NCBI RefSeq assembly: GCF_003182255.1
Contig: NZ_QGTQ01000010.1
Coordinates: forward strand, 1 to 64,000
DNA from: Paenibacillus cellulosilyticus
GTDB lineage: Bacteria > Bacillota > Bacilli > Paenibacillales > Paenibacillaceae
DNA: 64,000 nucleotides
Reading direction: 5' to 3'
In this document: piece after piece, positions 1-8,284 of the stretch
Layout of the letters: each line of letters starts with the position of its first letter
How positions within the stretch are numbered: position 1 is the first letter of the stretch
Position numbers and translations under genes: made by a program
The notes under the pieces: model-generated
Database searches by the model: none
What the model was told of the DNA's origin: nothing
Seen by the model: the letters and a program-made list of their open reading frames with translations, nothing else

Positions 1-65
1 ACGATCTTACCCATTCAGAGCAATCCGGTGACAACAGCGATCGTAAGAACATTCGCTCTGCGCAG
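1..65 (+). repeat. Partial copy of dispersed palindromic repeat (family B)
   Basis: The segment CAGAGCAATCCGGTGACAAC and the following AGCGATCGTAAGAA closely match the right half of longer copies at 55316-55470 (same strand) and 52011-52135 (opposite strand). The left part of the element would lie outside the window. No gene overlaps it. Confidence 0.55.
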
Positions 66-92
66 CTGCTCTTGCAGTTCATTGAAACACAA

Positions 93-137
93 GGGCCGTC
101 CCAAAGTCTAATGACTTTTGGGACAGCCCCTTCATCT
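93..137 (+). terminator. Hairpin, likely terminator of the gene left of the window
   Basis: A near-perfect inverted repeat pairs 93-108 (GGGCCGTCCCAAAGTC) with 113-130 (GACTTTTGGGACAGCCCC) across a short loop, followed by a weak T-rich stretch. It ends 80 bp before the sirtuin gene, so it most likely closes an upstream transcript. Confidence 0.45.
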
Positions 138-209
138 TCAGGATGCAGTGAAACGCATCCATTATTTTGATAGAATAATCATATCAACGACCTATAGTGG
201 TGATTAAAG

Positions 210-953
210 ATGAGCGAATTAGCGAAGCTGATTGAAGTGTCGCAGTCGACAGTGATTTTCTCGGGTGCGGGAATGTCGACGGAGAGCGGGCTGATGGATT
301 TTCGGTCGGCAGACCGGGGGATGTGGAACAATCGCAATCCGATCGAGCTTGCGGATATTGAAGCGATTGGCACGAACCGTGACGAATTCATTCGATTCTA
401 TAAGTGGCGCGTCCAGGAGATGAACAATCACCAGCCGAATGAGGGGCACCATATGCTAGCGGATTGGGAACGTCGGGGACTGATCAACGGCATCATCACG
501 CAAAATGTAGAAAACTACCATGACCTCGCTGGCACACGCAGAATCGCTAAGCTGCACGGGGATCTGGGCACCATGCGCTGTATGAATTGTAATGAGCAGT
601 ATTCTTCACAAATCTATCTGCCGTCGCATGAGACGACCAGTTGCAGCAGCTGCGGCGGATTTATCCGCCCTAATGTGGTGTTGTTCGGCGAAATGTTATC
701 CCAGACCTCGCTGCAGTTCGCAGCTCAGCTTATGCGAGAAGCAGACCTGTTCATCGTGCTTGGCTCCTCGCTGTCCGTAAGTCCAGCTAACCAATTTCCC
801 ATGCAGGCGAAGGCGAACGGTGCGAAGCTCGTCATCGTTAACTATGAGCCGACGGCAACGGATCGCTACGCCGATCTCGTCATCCATGAGTCAATCGGAG
901 CGACACTGCGTGAGGCGGATGCAGCGTTGGGTGGACTGAGCCGATTGGGTTAA
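210..953 (+). CDS. NAD-dependent protein deacylase, sirtuin (Sir2) family
   Basis: The product is 247 residues, the size of a single-domain bacterial sirtuin. These enzymes remove acyl groups from lysines using NAD+, releasing nicotinamide and O-acyl-ADP-ribose. The NAD-binding signature GAGMSTESGLMDFR lies near residues 19-32, where canonical sirtuins read GIPDFR. TQNVENYH near residue 97 replaces the usual TQNIDxLH. The catalytic histidine is in KLHGD near residue 115, and CMNC plus CSSC form the structural zinc site. VVLFGE and GSSLSVSP are also typical. Start is the ATG at 210 behind a weak AGTGGTGAT ribosome site. It appears monocistronic. The family is certain; substrate and acyl preference are unknown, and the D-to-E change in TQNVEN may matter. 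Confidence 0.9.
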   Translation: MSELAKLIEVSQSTVIFSGAGMSTESGLMDFRSADRGMWNNRNPIELADIEAIGTNRDEFIRFYKWRVQEMNNHQPNEGHHMLADWERRGLINGIITQNVENYHDLAGTRRIAKLHGDLGTMRCMNCNEQYSSQIYLPSHETTSCSSCGGFIRPNVVLFGEMLSQTSLQFAAQLMREADLFIVLGSSLSVSPANQFPMQAKANGAKLVIVNYEPTATDRYADLVIHESIGATLREADAALGGLSRLG

Positions 954-1007
954 TCGAGAATGTGGTAAAATGATAGGAAATAATGGACGGTTAGAAGGGG
1001 CAGGGCT

Positions 1008-1582
1008 ATGGTGTCAAAACCGGAGGAGAGAAAGACTCACACCTATCAAGATTGGCTAACTTGGGACGGGTCATGGGAGTTGATTAACGGTAAAGCATAC
1101 AACATGTTACCCGCCCCGAATTCGTTACACCAGTTCATCGTTGGAGAACTTCATTTTTCGTTACGTACTTTTTTTCAAAATCGCAGCTGCTTCGTTTTCG
1201 TGGCTCCTTTCGATGTGTTTTTAGTGAAAGCGGTCAGTATGACTCGCCTGATCATATCACGCAGCCGGATTTATCGGTTGTATGCAGTAAGAACCAAATG
1301 GCAAAGAACGGCTGTCAGGGCGCCCCGACCATCATTATTGAGGTTTTGTCTCCAGCGACTGCTTTGAAGGACTTTAATGAGAAATTTAATTTATATCAGA
1401 AGTATGGCGTACAGGAGTATTGGATCGTAGACCCGGGCAATCGGACTGTTCATGTGTACACACTGGAGAATGGTGTTTATCAAGTTCGTAATCTGTTTAC
1501 GGAACTTGATCATATTCAGTCCATTGTATTCCATGATCTGCAAATACCTGTGAGCAAGATGTTTGGTTTGGAACAACAATGA
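1008..1582 (+). pseudogene. Uma2-family (DUF820) PD-(D/E)XK nuclease-like gene, frameshifted
   Basis: Two reading frames together make one Uma2-like protein of about 190 residues. The first (from 1008) gives the N-terminal part through SCFVFVAPFDVFL. The second carries QPDLSVVC, APTIIIEVLSPAT and the C-terminal KFNLYQKYGVQEYWIVD. Reading the second frame back gives ESGQYDSPDHITQPDLSVV, which joins naturally to DVFL if one base is restored near 1216-1224, next to a run of five T's. The catalytic D (QPD) and E (IEV) are both in the second part. The family is common in Bacillales, cyanobacteria and other groups, with a poorly known role. This is either a recent pseudogene or an assembly error in the T run. 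An internal ATG at 1298 would make a shorter protein lacking QPD. Confidence 0.75.
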
Positions 1583-1602
1583 AACCTGCGGAAGCTAGGA
1601 AT

Positions 1603-1628
1603 CGGATCTTACAAAGATCCGTTTTTTT
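1603..1628 (+). terminator. Rho-independent terminator after the Uma2-like gene
   Basis: Stem CGGATCTT (1603-1610) pairs with AAGATCCG (1614-1621) across a 3-nt loop and is followed directly by seven T's. Confidence 0.85.
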
Positions 1629-1772
1629 ATTTTCACAAAGAAGATATCTCACAGTAAAGCGGGAAGTACCACACTTTCGCTCATGACTATTTCTTCCTCC
1701 CTTGGGACATTGTAAGGAAAAGACAAACTTAACTTACATTGCGAATGTTCTTATTCATGGAGGCGATGATAG

Positions 1773-3071
1773 ATGGAACGCTGGTTCAAGCTGCAGGAAC
1801 GCGGGACGACGGTGTCGACAGAGCTCCTGGCAGGGGTGACGACATTCCTGACGATGGTTTACATCGTCATTGTGAATCCCGGTATTCTAAGCGAGTCGGG
1901 CATGGATTTCCACGGTGTGTTCGTCGCCACGGTGCTGGCGAGTATATTGGCGACTCTCATTATGGGAATCTTCGCGAACTATCCGATTGCAATCGCACCA
2001 GGGATGGGGCTGAACGCTTATTTTGCCTACAGCGTCGTTGTGGGTGAAGGTGTGTCGTGGCAGACTGCGCTTGGTGCCGTGTTTGTCGCAGGCGTTCTGT
2101 TCATTGCGCTCTCGCTCACCTCGTTCCGCTACATGCTGCTGGATGCGATCCCTGTTGGCTTGAAGCATGCGATTACGGCGGGGATTGGCTTGTTCATTAC
2201 ATTCATCGGTTTGCAAAAAGCAAGCATCGTCGTCGCTTCGCCCTCCACGCTGCTAACACTTGGTTCGTTGTCGGAGCCGATGACCTATTTGACGCTGATC
2301 GGCGTGACGATCGCATTGATCTTAATGTCCTATGGCGTGCGTGGATTTCTATTCATTGGCATGCTCATCACAGCTGTTCTGGCATGGATCATGGGGCTGA
2401 TCGAGCTGCCGGATAAGCTCGTCTCGCTGCCTTCGGGATTAAACGCGACGGCGTTCCAATTGGACATTGGAACGGTATTTTCAGAAGGGATGTACGGGGT
2501 TGTCTTTACATTCTTGTTAATTACATTGTTCGATACGACCGGCACGATGTTGGGGGTGGCCGAACAAGCGGGATTGATGAAGGATAACAAATTTCCTCGT
2601 TCGCGAGGGGCTTTGCTAGCTGATGCGGTAGGGACGACAGGTGGTGCTCTGCTTGGAACGAGCCCAACCTCGGCGTATATCGAATCAAGCGCAGGCGTTG
2701 CAGTGGGTGGGCGAACGGGTCTTACTGCTGTATTCGTGAGTATTTTGCTCGCATTGACATTGTTCTTCTCGCCAGTTGTGGCAGTACTTGCCAACATTCC
2801 GGCCATTACGGCTCCGGCGTTGATCATCGTCGGATTTCTCATGATTAACGTGCTGCGCCAGATTGAATGGACCGACATCGAAGAGGCGTTCCCGGCTTTT
2901 CTAATCGTCGTACTAATGCCGCTTACGTACAGCATCGCAACGGGGATTGGCATAGGCTTCATTGCCTACCCGCTTATTAAGGTGCTCAGAGGGAAGTACC
3001 GGGAGGTTCATCCGATTCTGTATCTGTTCGCCGTATTGTTTGTGATTCAGATCGTGTTCTTGGGGGAGTAG
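1773..3071 (+). CDS. pbuG: NCS2/AzgA-family purine (guanine/hypoxanthine/adenine) permease
   Basis: A 432-residue polytopic membrane protein of the AzgA branch of nucleobase transporters, which bring guanine, hypoxanthine or adenine into the cell with protons. Family hallmarks are the N-terminal [16 protein letters not shown], the helix [13 protein letters not shown], the central [33 protein letters not shown], and [22 protein letters not shown]. Length and hydrophobic pattern fit 12-14 membrane segments. The ATG at 1773 has a GGAGGCGATGATAG ribosome site just upstream. In many Bacillales such genes carry a purine riboswitch, but none is visible in the 140 bp upstream. The symbol is by family resemblance only; which purine is carried cannot be read from the sequence. 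Confidence 0.88.
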   Translation: MERWFKLQERGTTVSTELLAGVTTFLTMVYIVIVNPGILSESGMDFHGVFVATVLASILATLIMGIFANYPIAIAPGMGLNAYFAYSVVVGEGVSWQTALGAVFVAGVLFIALSLTSFRYMLLDAIPVGLKHAITAGIGLFITFIGLQKASIVVASPSTLLTLGSLSEPMTYLTLIGVTIALILMSYGVRGFLFIGMLITAVLAWIMGLIELPDKLVSLPSGLNATAFQLDIGTVFSEGMYGVVFTFLLITLFDTTGTMLGVAEQAGLMKDNKFPRSRGALLADAVGTTGGALLGTSPTSAYIESSAGVAVGGRTGLTAVFVSILLALTLFFSPVVAVLANIPAITAPALIIVGFLMINVLRQIEWTDIEEAFPAFLIVVLMPLTYSIATGIGIGFIAYPLIKVLRGKYREVHPILYLFAVLFVIQIVFLGE

Positions 3072-3107
3072 AGAACGGAATATGGTTCCGAACGCCGTTA
3101 GTTCCTT

Positions 3108-3298
3108 GGGTTAATCCTGCAGATGTGCAGGATTAACCCCCTTCCAAGCCGTGCCTCGGCTGAATACCTGCGAAAGTGCAGGTATTCAGCCCGAATGAAT
3201 AACCTATTGCTCCTATCGAGTGAGAAAGATGCACGATTGCAGCAATCGGGGATTCATCGGCTGGGAACCGTTCGTAAACTGCACTTTTGCAGCAATCG
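3108..3298. repeat. Run of intergenic hairpins spaced about 50 bp
   Basis: Two perfect 14-bp stem-loops begin 50 bp apart: GGGTTAATCCTGCA/TGCAGGATTAACCC at 3108-3139 and GGCTGAATACCTGC/GCAGGTATTCAGCC at 3158-3191. They are followed by a 12-bp direct repeat TTGCAGCAATCG at 3237-3248 and 3287-3298, also 50 bp apart. The GCAC..TTGCAG core resembles the 51-bp units at 38695-38847. The first hairpin may double as a terminator for the permease gene. Confidence 0.6.
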
Positions 3299-3694
3299 CC
3301 TAGCCAGAAGCCCAGCAGCGTGCGAGATTCGCATCCGATGCCAGGGCTTTTCCCTTCGTTCAGCATCTAAAAAGAGGAGCACATCACACGCAAGCCACGG
3401 CATCGCTTATACACAATTAAATCTAATCGTTTAGAAAAATGCGATTCTATTCTTGTTCCCGATCTAATGGATAGAGCGCGGGATAGTTACCGGTTTATTC
3501 CCTCATTATCATGCTGCTCGTTTGGACAGCATTGTTCGGACAGCTATATTTTTATAGAAGGAATAGCTCCGATAGGCATTAAAGGCTAGCAAGAATGACG
3601 GTAAGCCGAATGGATCGAGTACTGTCGTCAGGAATAAGTTATGCGCTTTCACTTGTACGGCCAAAGGGGACGTGATATAACAGACATAAGAGAA
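3299..3694. other. Intergenic region upstream of the LacI gene
   Basis: About 400 bp with no convincing gene on either strand. Apart from the operator-like palindrome at 3423-3434, nothing was recognised. Its length and the operator suggest a regulatory region for the LacI gene, or remains of a lost gene. Confidence 0.4.
3423..3434. promoter_or_regulatory. Candidate LacI-type operator O1
   Basis: CTAATCGTTTAG is the exact reverse complement of CTAAACGATTAG, which differs only in its first base from the site at 3695-3706. It has the central CG and symmetric half-sites typical of LacI/GalR-family operators. Confidence 0.5.
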
Positions 3695-3706
3695 TTAAAC
3701 GATTAG
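3695..3706. promoter_or_regulatory. Candidate LacI-type operator O2 (autoregulation)
   Basis: TTAAACGATTAG ends 12 bp before the GTG start at 3719, close to the ribosome site, where a bound repressor would block the regulator's own expression. It matches the sites at 3423-3434 and 4785-4796 in 11 of 12 positions or better. Confidence 0.55.
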
Positions 3707-3718
3707 AAAGGGTGGACG

Positions 3719-4762
3719 GTGGTGAACAAAGTAGGGATCAAAGAAATCGCGGCCAAAGCTAACGTATCTACGGCCACCGTGTCTTATGTGCTTAACGGTA
3801 CTCGCAATGTTCGGCCGAAGACGAGAGAACGGGTAGTCAAGGTTATTGAAGAACTGAACTATCGGCCCAATGATATTGCGAAGAGCCTGAAGAGCAGGCG
3901 TACGAACACGATCGGCGTTATTGCGGAGGACGTGACCGTATTCAACGTACCGGAGATTATCGACGGGATTAACGAATTTGCGGATAAGCATGACCTGCAT
4001 ATCATTTTGACGAACTTGCGTTTGCACCGGCGGGTAGGTCATAACTATTCGAACGTGGATGCTTATCGCAAATATGCGGAGAGCGCGGTATCGGATCTGC
4101 TGTCCAAGCAAGTCGAAGGAATCATCTATATTGGCGTTCATCCGCGCGATGTTACAGGCTTGATCAATACATACGGCAAGCCAATTGTATACACGTACTG
4201 CTATACGGATCAAAATGTTTCAATCCAATATAACGATGAGCAGGCTTCCTTCGATGCAATGCAATATCTAGTGAAGCAAGGCCATAAGCGTATTGCGATC
4301 ATTAGCGGATTGATGGATTCAACGCCTTCACGGCTGCGATTCAATGGTTACTACAAAGCCGTTACCGAGTTTCAACTGCCGTTCAACCCTCAATATATAA
4401 AGATTGGTGACTGGGGACTTGATTCGGGTTACCGATTGACCAAAGAACTGCTGACGCTGTCTGAGCCGCCAACTGCTGTACTCGTTATGAACGACGTCAT
4501 GGCTGTAGGCACGCTTCGAGCAGCTGACGAGTGCGGATGCCAGATTCCACGCGATTTGTCCGTCGTCGGATTCGATAATCGTGAATTCAGTGACTACCTC
4601 AATCCTCGTATTACAACGATGGACCTGCCTCTTCATGAGATGGGGTATTCTTCAATGAGCATGCTTACTGGATTAATCAATGAAAAAGAAGTGAAGCAGG
4701 AAGAACAGCCGCTGTGCAGGCTGCTGGAACGAGAATCGGTCGCTCCTCCTCGGCAGGAGTAG
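3719..4762 (+). CDS. LacI/GalR-family transcriptional regulator
   Basis: 347 residues with the canonical N-terminal DNA-binding domain: the helix-turn-helix GIKEIAAKANVSTATVSYVL at about residues 6-25, then the hinge helix NYRPNDIAKSLKSRRT near residues 51-66. The rest is a periplasmic-binding-protein-like sugar-binding and dimerisation domain starting at IGVIAEDV and containing PTAVLVMNDVMAVG and DLSVVGFDN. Tandem GTG codons at 3719 and 3722 both follow AGAAAGGGTGG; either may be the start. The gene sits between three copies of one palindromic operator and immediately upstream of a GH127 enzyme gene, so it probably represses itself and the enzyme until an arabinose-type inducer binds. The inducer is inferred from context only. 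Confidence 0.92.
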   Translation: MVNKVGIKEIAAKANVSTATVSYVLNGTRNVRPKTRERVVKVIEELNYRPNDIAKSLKSRRTNTIGVIAEDVTVFNVPEIIDGINEFADKHDLHIILTNLRLHRRVGHNYSNVDAYRKYAESAVSDLLSKQVEGIIYIGVHPRDVTGLINTYGKPIVYTYCYTDQNVSIQYNDEQASFDAMQYLVKQGHKRIAIISGLMDSTPSRLRFNGYYKAVTEFQLPFNPQYIKIGDWGLDSGYRLTKELLTLSEPPTAVLVMNDVMAVGTLRAADECGCQIPRDLSVVGFDNREFSDYLNPRITTMDLPLHEMGYSSMSMLTGLINEKEVKQEEQPLCRLLERESVAPPRQE

Positions 4763-4784
4763 CGCTTTTCTCTCGCTCATTTAC

Positions 4785-4796
4785 TTAAACGTTTAG
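4785..4796. promoter_or_regulatory. Candidate LacI-type operator O3 upstream of GH127 gene
   Basis: TTAAACGTTTAG contains the perfect palindrome TAAACGTTTA (4786-4795). It lies 22 bp after the regulator stop and about 70 bp before the GH127 start, a suitable promoter-proximal position for repression of the enzyme gene. Confidence 0.6.
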
Positions 4797-4864
4797 ATGA
4801 AGAATTGGGCTTAATTGTATTCCTGTAACTGGCGTTGGAATTCATACCTTTAAGGAGTCTGATC

Positions 4865-6826
4865 ATGGCGACTAGTCAAACGAAGTTCATACCGCTGCGC
4901 AACATTAGAATCGAGGATCGATTCTGGTCAGAATATGTTCGTCTTGTACGAGAGGTTGTTGTGCCCTACCAATGGCGGGCGTTGAATGATGAGGTGCCTG
5001 AGGCAGAGCCAAGTCACGCGGTGCACAATTTCAAGATCGCAGCCGGCCAATTGTCCGGCAATTTCGAGGGCATGGTGTTCCAAGACAGCGATGTGGCCAA
5101 ATGGCTGGAAGCCGCCGCTTATTTGCTAGAGACGAAGCCGGACCCTGAGCTCGAGAGCCTGGCTGATGGCATGATCGACATTATTGCATTGGCCCAGCAG
5201 CCGGATGGCTACTTGAACACCTATTTCACGATCAAAGAGCCCGGCCAGCGCTGGACGAATCTTGCAGAGTGCCATGAGCTGTATTGCGCAGGACATATGA
5301 TTGAAGCGGCGGTCGCTTATGACCGGGCGACCGGCAAGCGCAAGCTGCTCGACATCGTATGCCGCTTCGCGGATCATATCGATTCCGTATTTGGTCCGGA
5401 ACCGGAGAAGCTGAAGGGCTATGACGGGCATCAAGAAATCGAGCTGGCGCTTGTGAAGCTCTATCGCGCGACAGGCGAAGAGCGGTATTTGAAGCTGAGT
5501 GAATTTTTCCTGAACCAGCGCGGCACTCGTCCTCACTTCTATGAGCAGGAATGGGAGAAGCGCGGTGGGACCGTTCATTTCAAGGAGCTGCGGATGTCGC
5601 ATGACTATCCATACAGCCAAGCGCATCTTCCGGTACGCGAGCAGCAGACAGCGGAAGGCCATTCCGTGCGAGCGGTTTATATGCTGACGGGGATGGCGGA
5701 TGTAGCGGCATTAACCGGCGACACGAGGCTGCTGGAAGCATGCAAGACACTATGGGGCAATATCGTGAGCCGTCGCATGTACATTACAGGAGCGATCGGT
5801 TCCCAGTCCTACGGCGAATCGTTCACCTCGGACTATGATCTGCCAGGCGATACGGTCTATGCGGAAACCTGTGCCTCGATCGGCCTTATCTTCTTCGCCC
5901 ATCGGATGTTGTCCATAGAGCCGAAGAGCGAATATGCCGACGTGATGGAGCGGGCGCTGTACAACACCGTCGTAAGTGGAATGTCGCAGGACGGCAAGCA
6001 TTTCTTCTATGTGAATCCGCTGGAGGTTAATCCAGGTGCTGTCCACAACAATGCGATCTATCATCATATCAAAACGCAGCGTCAAGGCTGGTTCGGCTGT
6101 GCCTGCTGTCCGCCGAACATCGCCCGTCTGCTTGCCTCGCTTGGCAGCTATATTTATACGTTCCGTGACCGTACGGTCTACACGCAGCTTTATATCGGCG
6201 GTCACGCCGAGTGGGAGCTTGATGGCAGCAGCATCACCTTAGAACAGCAGTCCGATTACGCTTGGGAAGGCAAAGTTCAGTTCCGAATCACAGCAGCTAA
6301 GCCAACCGCATTCACAATGGCACTGCGTGTGCCGGATTGGACGGACAGCGTATCGATCACGCTTAATGGAATGCCATATGCGGCGTTTATCGGCGATAAC
6401 GGGTACATCGAGATTAACCGTGTATGGTCGACGAACGACCGTATTGAGCTGGAATTTGGAATGCCGATTCATCGGATGAAGGGTCATCCGCTTGTGCGTC
6501 ATACGGCAGGCCGGATCGCACTTCAGCGCGGCCCGTTCGTCTATTGCTTGGAGGAAGCGGATAATGGCGCGAGCCTGCATCAGCTCTACATCCCAAGAGA
6601 CAGCGAGCTTCAGGCGCAGTCGAGCAAGGATTTGCTAGGCGGTGTTCACGTCATTACGACGGAGGCTGTTCGCGGAGATACGTCCGATGCTTGGCAGGAT
6701 GGCGCTTTGTATCGTAAAGATGCGGAGTGGAGGCCGACGCCGGTGACCGCCACATTCATCCCTTATTATGCTTGGGCGAATCGCGGCGAAGGCGAAATGA
6801 CCGTCTGGGTCAAGGAATTATTGTAA
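4865..6826 (+). CDS. Glycoside hydrolase family 127, beta-L-arabinofuranosidase (DUF1680)
   Basis: 653 residues from the ATG at 4865, chosen because AAGGAG lies 7 nt upstream; an in-frame TTG at 4835 lacks a ribosome site. GH127 enzymes such as Bifidobacterium HypBA1 (about 658 residues) release L-arabinose from beta-L-arabinofuranosides with a zinc-bound cysteine nucleophile. Visible hallmarks are the (alpha/alpha)6-barrel sequence QQPDGYLNTYF, the GESF glutamate (acid/base position), YAETCASIG (zinc ligands) and the catalytic GCACCPPNIARLLASLG with its Cys-Cys pair. No signal peptide is seen, so the protein is cytoplasmic and acts on imported oligosaccharides. It is preceded by a LacI regulator and operator, and an ABC importer lies 3.3 kb downstream. 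Substrate assignment within GH127 is inference. Confidence 0.92.
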   Translation: MATSQTKFIPLRNIRIEDRFWSEYVRLVREVVVPYQWRALNDEVPEAEPSHAVHNFKIAAGQLSGNFEGMVFQDSDVAKWLEAAAYLLETKPDPELESLADGMIDIIALAQQPDGYLNTYFTIKEPGQRWTNLAECHELYCAGHMIEAAVAYDRATGKRKLLDIVCRFADHIDSVFGPEPEKLKGYDGHQEIELALVKLYRATGEERYLKLSEFFLNQRGTRPHFYEQEWEKRGGTVHFKELRMSHDYPYSQAHLPVREQQTAEGHSVRAVYMLTGMADVAALTGDTRLLEACKTLWGNIVSRRMYITGAIGSQSYGESFTSDYDLPGDTVYAETCASIGLIFFAHRMLSIEPKSEYADVMERALYNTVVSGMSQDGKHFFYVNPLEVNPGAVHNNAIYHHIKTQRQGWFGCACCPPNIARLLASLGSYIYTFRDRTVYTQLYIGGHAEWELDGSSITLEQQSDYAWEGKVQFRITAAKPTAFTMALRVPDWTDSVSITLNGMPYAAFIGDNGYIEINRVWSTNDRIELEFGMPIHRMKGHPLVRHTAGRIALQRGPFVYCLEEADNGASLHQLYIPRDSELQAQSSKDLLGGVHVITTEAVRGDTSDAWQDGALYRKDAEWRPTPVTATFIPYYAWANRGEGEMTVWVKELL

Positions 6827-6842
6827 TTGCTTCAGCGATAAT

Positions 6843-6883
6843 AGTCCCATCTCTTATGCATCGGTTGCTTAAGGGATGGGACT
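6843..6883. terminator. Bidirectional terminator between convergent GH127 and response-regulator genes
   Basis: AGTCCCATC at 6843-6851 pairs with GATGGGACT at 6875-6883, and the stem extends inward with partial pairing around CTTA/TAAG. It sits in the 74-bp gap between two converging genes, with T-rich sequence on the right side. Confidence 0.65.
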
Positions 6884-6900
6884 TATTCTCTGATCCCATG

Positions 6901-8280
6901 TTACGAACCATCCGCAATGTGCATCCGGCGGTACTGATAAGGCGTAATGCCGTACTCCTCTTTGAACAGTTTAATGAAATGCTGCGATTTCTTGTATCCT
7001 ACCATCTGAGAGATGTCGACAATGTGGAGCGCAGACTCCTGCAGCAGCTGGGCAGCCTTCTTCATTCGTTGTGCGAGCAGGAAGCTGGATAAGTTCTCGT
7101 CGGTCTCCTGTTTATAGTATTTGGACAAATAGACGGGGTGTAGATGCACCAGACTGGCGATCTCCTCCAGATTGAGCGGTTTATCCAAATGGTCAAGGAT
7201 ATAGGCTTGTATGACGGTAACGATGTCCTGGCCGGACTGCCGGGCAGGCCGCTCTAGCTGGGAAACGGCGGCAAGTATGTCAGAAAAGATCGCCTCCGTC
7301 GCTTCCAACGGATGAAACAACCAGCAAGCGGCTTGATCGGCAGCCAACTTCGGGTATATCGCGTAGAGACGGCTGACCAGTTCAATGAGAAAGAGAAGCT
7401 GTCGACTTCGGGATTGGCAGCTTAGAAACAGCTTCTGCATGGACTTCTTATTCGACTCCCATTCGTCCGGTTTCAAGACCCAATCTTTCTGTAGGTTGCG
7501 CATGAAGATGGAGTCCGTCAGGCTAATCTTCTCCCTGTAATAGAATCGCATATATTCGCTGCGAGCCGAATTCCTCTCCTGGAGAAGGAAAGGACCCGAC
7601 ATCAGAAGCGTGTCGTTCTTCACCGAGAGCGATTGCGCATAGGATTGAGGCAGCAGCGCCACCATTCGTGCACACATGCCATCGACGACCCAAACCAGTT
7701 GGTTCAAGGGACCAGAAGTGTCGCGAAGCAAGCTTTGCATCGATTCAGAAGACGGCTGTATAGCTTGAACAAAGACGAATGACTCCGATGACAAGGATTG
7801 CGGGACAGCGGCAAGCCGATCCTGCAGCTGATGGTTGTCCGCGAGAACGGCGAGCAGGAAGCCCGCACCATCCAGCTCTGACGGCTCGGTGACAGCTGTT
7901 GGCCGATCCTTCTTAACCGCCTGCACGGCTCTAACAATCGTTTTCTCCATTTCATTCTTATCCACCGGCTTCAGCAAATAATCGGCAGCGCCATAACGAA
8001 TGGCGCTTTGGGTATATTCGAAATCGGAATAGCCGGACAAAAATATTACCTTGCACGACGACTGGCGTTCGTGAAGCCATTTCAATAGATCGACCCCGGA
8101 TATCTCAGGCATTCGAATGTCTGTTAGCAGAATATCGACCTGCGCGCTCGCCAGAATTCGCTTCGCCTCCTGCGGATTCGTAGTGGTTTGGACGTGCTCA
8201 ATTCCGATCTTTCTCCAATCCAGTAAGTGCTTCAAATATTCAACAATGTATTGCCCATCATCTACGATTAACAATCGCAT
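6901..8280 (-). CDS. YesN-type response regulator with AraC DNA-binding domain
   Basis: 459 residues. The N-terminal receiver domain begins MRLLIVDDGQYI and carries the phospho-acceptor aspartate in DILLTDIRMP (about residue 55) and the lysine in YLLKPVDKNEME (about residue 104). A long unassigned middle region follows. The C-terminal ~100 residues form an AraC two-helix-turn-helix domain with NLEEIASLVHLHPVYLSKYYKQ and VGYKKSQHFIKLFKEEYGITPYQYRR. The start has GAGG 9 nt upstream, inside the end of the kinase gene; only 4 bp separate the two genes. With the kinase it forms a two-component system likely to activate the divergent sugar ABC operon at 10.1-13.8 kb. Confidence 0.93.
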   Translation of the reverse strand: MRLLIVDDGQYIVEYLKHLLDWRKIGIEHVQTTTNPQEAKRILASAQVDILLTDIRMPEISGVDLLKWLHERQSSCKVIFLSGYSDFEYTQSAIRYGAADYLLKPVDKNEMEKTIVRAVQAVKKDRPTAVTEPSELDGAGFLLAVLADNHQLQDRLAAVPQSLSSESFVFVQAIQPSSESMQSLLRDTSGPLNQLVWVVDGMCARMVALLPQSYAQSLSVKNDTLLMSGPFLLQERNSARSEYMRFYYREKISLTDSIFMRNLQKDWVLKPDEWESNKKSMQKLFLSCQSRSRQLLFLIELVSRLYAIYPKLAADQAACWLFHPLEATEAIFSDILAAVSQLERPARQSGQDIVTVIQAYILDHLDKPLNLEEIASLVHLHPVYLSKYYKQETDENLSSFLLAQRMKKAAQLLQESALHIVDISQMVGYKKSQHFIKLFKEEYGITPYQYRRMHIADGS

Positions 8281-8284
8281 CGGT

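Noticed and set aside
1629-1772. Purine riboswitch expected upstream of the AzgA-type permease
   Set aside because: I looked for the conserved three-way junction sequences and found none in this 140-bp interval.
3072-3107. CGGAATATGGTTCCG followed by AACGCCGTTAG resembles part of a purine riboswitch
   Set aside because: It lies after, not before, the purine permease gene, lacks the closing P1 helix and the conserved joining sequences, and the next gene is a LacI regulator 600 bp away. It is a simple hairpin.
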